A stretch of DNA of 7,012 bases from Candidatus Woesearchaeota archaeon (GTDB taxonomy: Archaea; Nanobdellota; Nanobdellia; Woesearchaeales; 21-14-0-10-32-9), in assembly GCA_003560545.1 (NCBI GenBank), contig PWLK01000013.1, forward strand, positions 1-7,012, given 5' to 3'. A program made the position numbers and the translations under genes. Below the pieces are notes generated by a model. The model was not told the DNA's origin. It searched no databases and saw only the letters and a program-made list of their open reading frames with translations. Positions 6,029 through 7,012 of this stretch are shown piece after piece (within the stretch, counting starts at the first letter, position 1; each line of letters starts with the position of its first letter).

Positions 6029-6358
6029 ATGGATTTCGACGAATACCAGGAAGAAGCATTAAAAACAGCAGTATACCCTGACAAGGGAAACAACTACATA
6101 TATCCTACTCTTGGATTAGCAGGGGAAGCAGGAGAGGTCTCAGAGAAAATTAAGAAAATAATACGTGATAAAAAAGGTGTTATCGGGGAAGAAGACAAGC
6201 TCGCATTAAAAAAAGAAATAGGAGATATATTATGGTATGTGGCAACGCTATCAAAGGAACTTGGATTGTCAATGAATGAAATTGCCGCTATGAATATTGA
6301 AAAGCTCAGGAGTAGACAGGAAAGAAAGATGCTTCATGGAAAAGGTGACGACCGATAA
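6029..6358 (+). CDS. MazG-like nucleoside triphosphate pyrophosphohydrolase
   Basis: A 109-residue all-alpha NTP pyrophosphohydrolase of the MazG-like superfamily, whose members hydrolyse NTPs or dNTPs to the monophosphate and pyrophosphate with Mg2+. The metal-binding signature is intact: E36-x2-E39 in GLAGEAGEVSEKIKK (29-43) and E63-x2-D66 in LKKEIGDILWY (60-70). The C-terminal part, MNIEKLRSRQERKMLHGKGDDR, is typical of single-domain members. Length is normal. The ATG at 6029 has GAGGT at 6017-6021 and follows sufS by 5 nt; its stop overlaps the next start (TAATG), so it is embedded in the suf transcription unit. It is not a known SUF component. It could clean oxidised or non-canonical nucleotides under the stresses that damage Fe-S clusters, or be a passenger gene. 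The family is firm, substrate unknown. Confidence 0.88.
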   Translation: MDFDEYQEEALKTAVYPDKGNNYIYPTLGLAGEAGEVSEKIKKIIRDKKGVIGEEDKLALKKEIGDILWYVATLSKELGLSMNEIAAMNIEKLRSRQERKMLHGKGDDR

Positions 6359-6732
6359 TGGAAAGCATATACAAGGAACAATTACTGGACCATTACAAGA
6401 ACCCGAGGAATTACGGGAAGATGATGAACCCTCACATCCACAAAGAGGATTCAAACCCGTTATGCGGGGATGTAATAGAAATATTCGTTCGCATTAAAGA
6501 CGATAAAGTGGATAGTGTATCGTTTGAAGGAAAAGGATGCGTGATAAGCCAAGCCACGGCTTCAATACTTACCGATGAGCTTAAAGGAAAAACTATTTTA
6601 GAAATCCAAAGCCTTGAAAGAGAAGACATCCTTGACCTGATAGGAGTAAACCTCACACCCTCAAGGGTTAAATGTGCAATGCTCCCTTTAATAACAATCA
6701 AGAAAGGAATAATAGAACATAATTCAAAATAA
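6358..6732 (+). CDS. sufU: SufU/IscU-family scaffold or sulfur-relay protein
   Basis: A 124-residue U-type protein. Landmarks: LLDHYKNPRNYG (9-20), NPLCGD (33-38) with C36 and D38, GKGCVISQATASI (58-70) with C61, and SRVKCAMLPL (102-111) with C106. These four residues match the metal or cluster ligands of the family. It mixes features of the two subgroups: C61 and C106 are 45 apart, as in IscU (43 in E. coli), so the roughly 20-residue SufU insertion is missing; yet the residue before C106 is Lys, as in SufU, where IscU has His. It could be a Zn-type sulfurtransferase for SufS or a cluster scaffold. It starts inside the MazG-like stop codon (TAATG) with GGTGA 9 nt upstream, implying translational coupling, and is followed by sufC after 11 nt. 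Placement in a suf operon favours the SufU name. Confidence 0.88.
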   Translation: MESIYKEQLLDHYKNPRNYGKMMNPHIHKEDSNPLCGDVIEIFVRIKDDKVDSVSFEGKGCVISQATASILTDELKGKTILEIQSLEREDILDLIGVNLTPSRVKCAMLPLITIKKGIIEHNSK

Positions 6733-6734
6733 AA

Positions 6735-6739
6735 GTGAT
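6735..6739 (+). promoter_or_regulatory. Ribosome binding site deciding the sufC start
   Basis: GTGAT within AAAGTGAT lies 4 nt before ATG 6744, the same spacing as the site of the divergent gene at the left edge. A nearer ATG at 6740 is out of frame with the Walker A motif, so 6744 is the start. Confidence 0.5.
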
Positions 6740-6743
6740 ATGA

Positions 6744-7012
6744 ATGGAAGATAAAATACTGGAATTAAAGGATTTTAATGTAAAAGTTGAAGACAACGAC
6801 ATAGTAAGAAATGCTAACTTTAACTTGAAGAAAGGAGAAGTCGCCGTAATCATGGGACCTAATGGAAGCGGGAAAAGCACTTTGGCTTACGCTTTAATGG
6901 GGCACCCAAAGTACGAAGCAGAAGGCACAGCATTATATGAATCAGAGGATTTGCTTGAAATGGAACCAGATGAAAGAAGCAAAAAAGGAATCTTTCTATC
7001 ATTCCAATACCC
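6744..7012 (+). CDS. sufC: SufC, ABC-type ATPase of the SUF complex (3' end beyond the window)
   Basis: The first 89 complete codons of a cytosolic ABC ATPase, plus two bases of a probable Pro codon. The N-terminal strand MEDKILELKDFNVKVEDNDI is followed by the Walker A motif GPNGSGKST (38-46, K44). The A-loop to Q-loop region ends GIFLSFQY with Q88, which is typical of SufC, where transporters vary. GHPKYEAEGTALY (53-65) also follows the SufC pattern. SufC hydrolyses ATP to reshape the SufB-SufD heterodimer during cluster assembly. The Walker B and signature motifs lie off the right edge, so intactness cannot be judged. It follows sufU by 11 nt. In many archaea sufC precedes sufB; here it is at the far end of the cluster, after sufS, the MazG-like gene and sufU. 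Confidence 0.93.
   Translation, partial: MEDKILELKDFNVKVEDNDIVRNANFNLKKGEVAVIMGPNGSGKSTLAYALMGHPKYEAEGTALYESEDLLEMEPDERSKKGIFLSFQY

Noticed and set aside
1..7012. CRISPR arrays, tRNA or rRNA genes
   Set aside because: No regularly spaced repeats, tRNA-like cloverleaf with T-loop consensus or rRNA-like stretches were seen; nearly all sequence from 204 onward is coding.

Overview
The window is most likely from an archaeon. Promoter-like TTAATAAAA and TTTTATAAAA boxes sit about 26-29 nt before the start codons of the first two forward genes, as expected for leaderless archaeal transcripts. Internal genes instead use GGAGG/GGTGAT-type ribosome sites. Coding strands are A- and purine-rich, with many ATA (Ile) and AGA/AGG (Arg) codons. 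A lineage cannot be named from this sequence; a small-genome DPANN-type or related archaeon carrying a full SUF set would fit, but that is a guess.

Layout. The left edge (1-48, minus strand) holds the first 16 codons of a divergent gene that begins like a signal peptide or lipoprotein. The intergenic region 49-203 carries divergent promoters. Everything from 204 to the right edge lies on the plus strand and reads as one iron-sulfur cluster assembly locus: a small single-cluster ferredoxin (204-485); a winged-helix regulator with a Cys-bearing PAS-like domain (552-1097), preceded by a perfect 6-bp-arm palindrome; sufB interrupted in frame by a 379-residue intein with a LAGLIDADG endonuclease domain (1090-3618); sufD (3615-4817); sufS cysteine desulfurase (4821-6023); a MazG-like nucleotide pyrophosphohydrolase (6029-6358); a SufU/IscU-type protein (6358-6732); and the start of the sufC ATPase (6744 to the edge). 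From 552 onward, genes overlap or lie within 11 nt of each other, so they are probably co-transcribed.

How the parts fit. SufS takes sulfur from cysteine; the SufU-like protein probably accepts or relays it, or acts as a scaffold; SufB-SufD with SufC ATPase builds the cluster. The ferredoxin could supply electrons or be a cluster client. The regulator, with three cysteines in a PAS-like domain, is a plausible Fe-S or redox sensor for the operon, analogous to but different in architecture from bacterial SufR. SufB can only work after protein splicing, because the intein sits directly before a conserved Cys of the SufB core. The least expected members are the MazG-like enzyme inside the operon, the intein, and the regulator with its putative operator.
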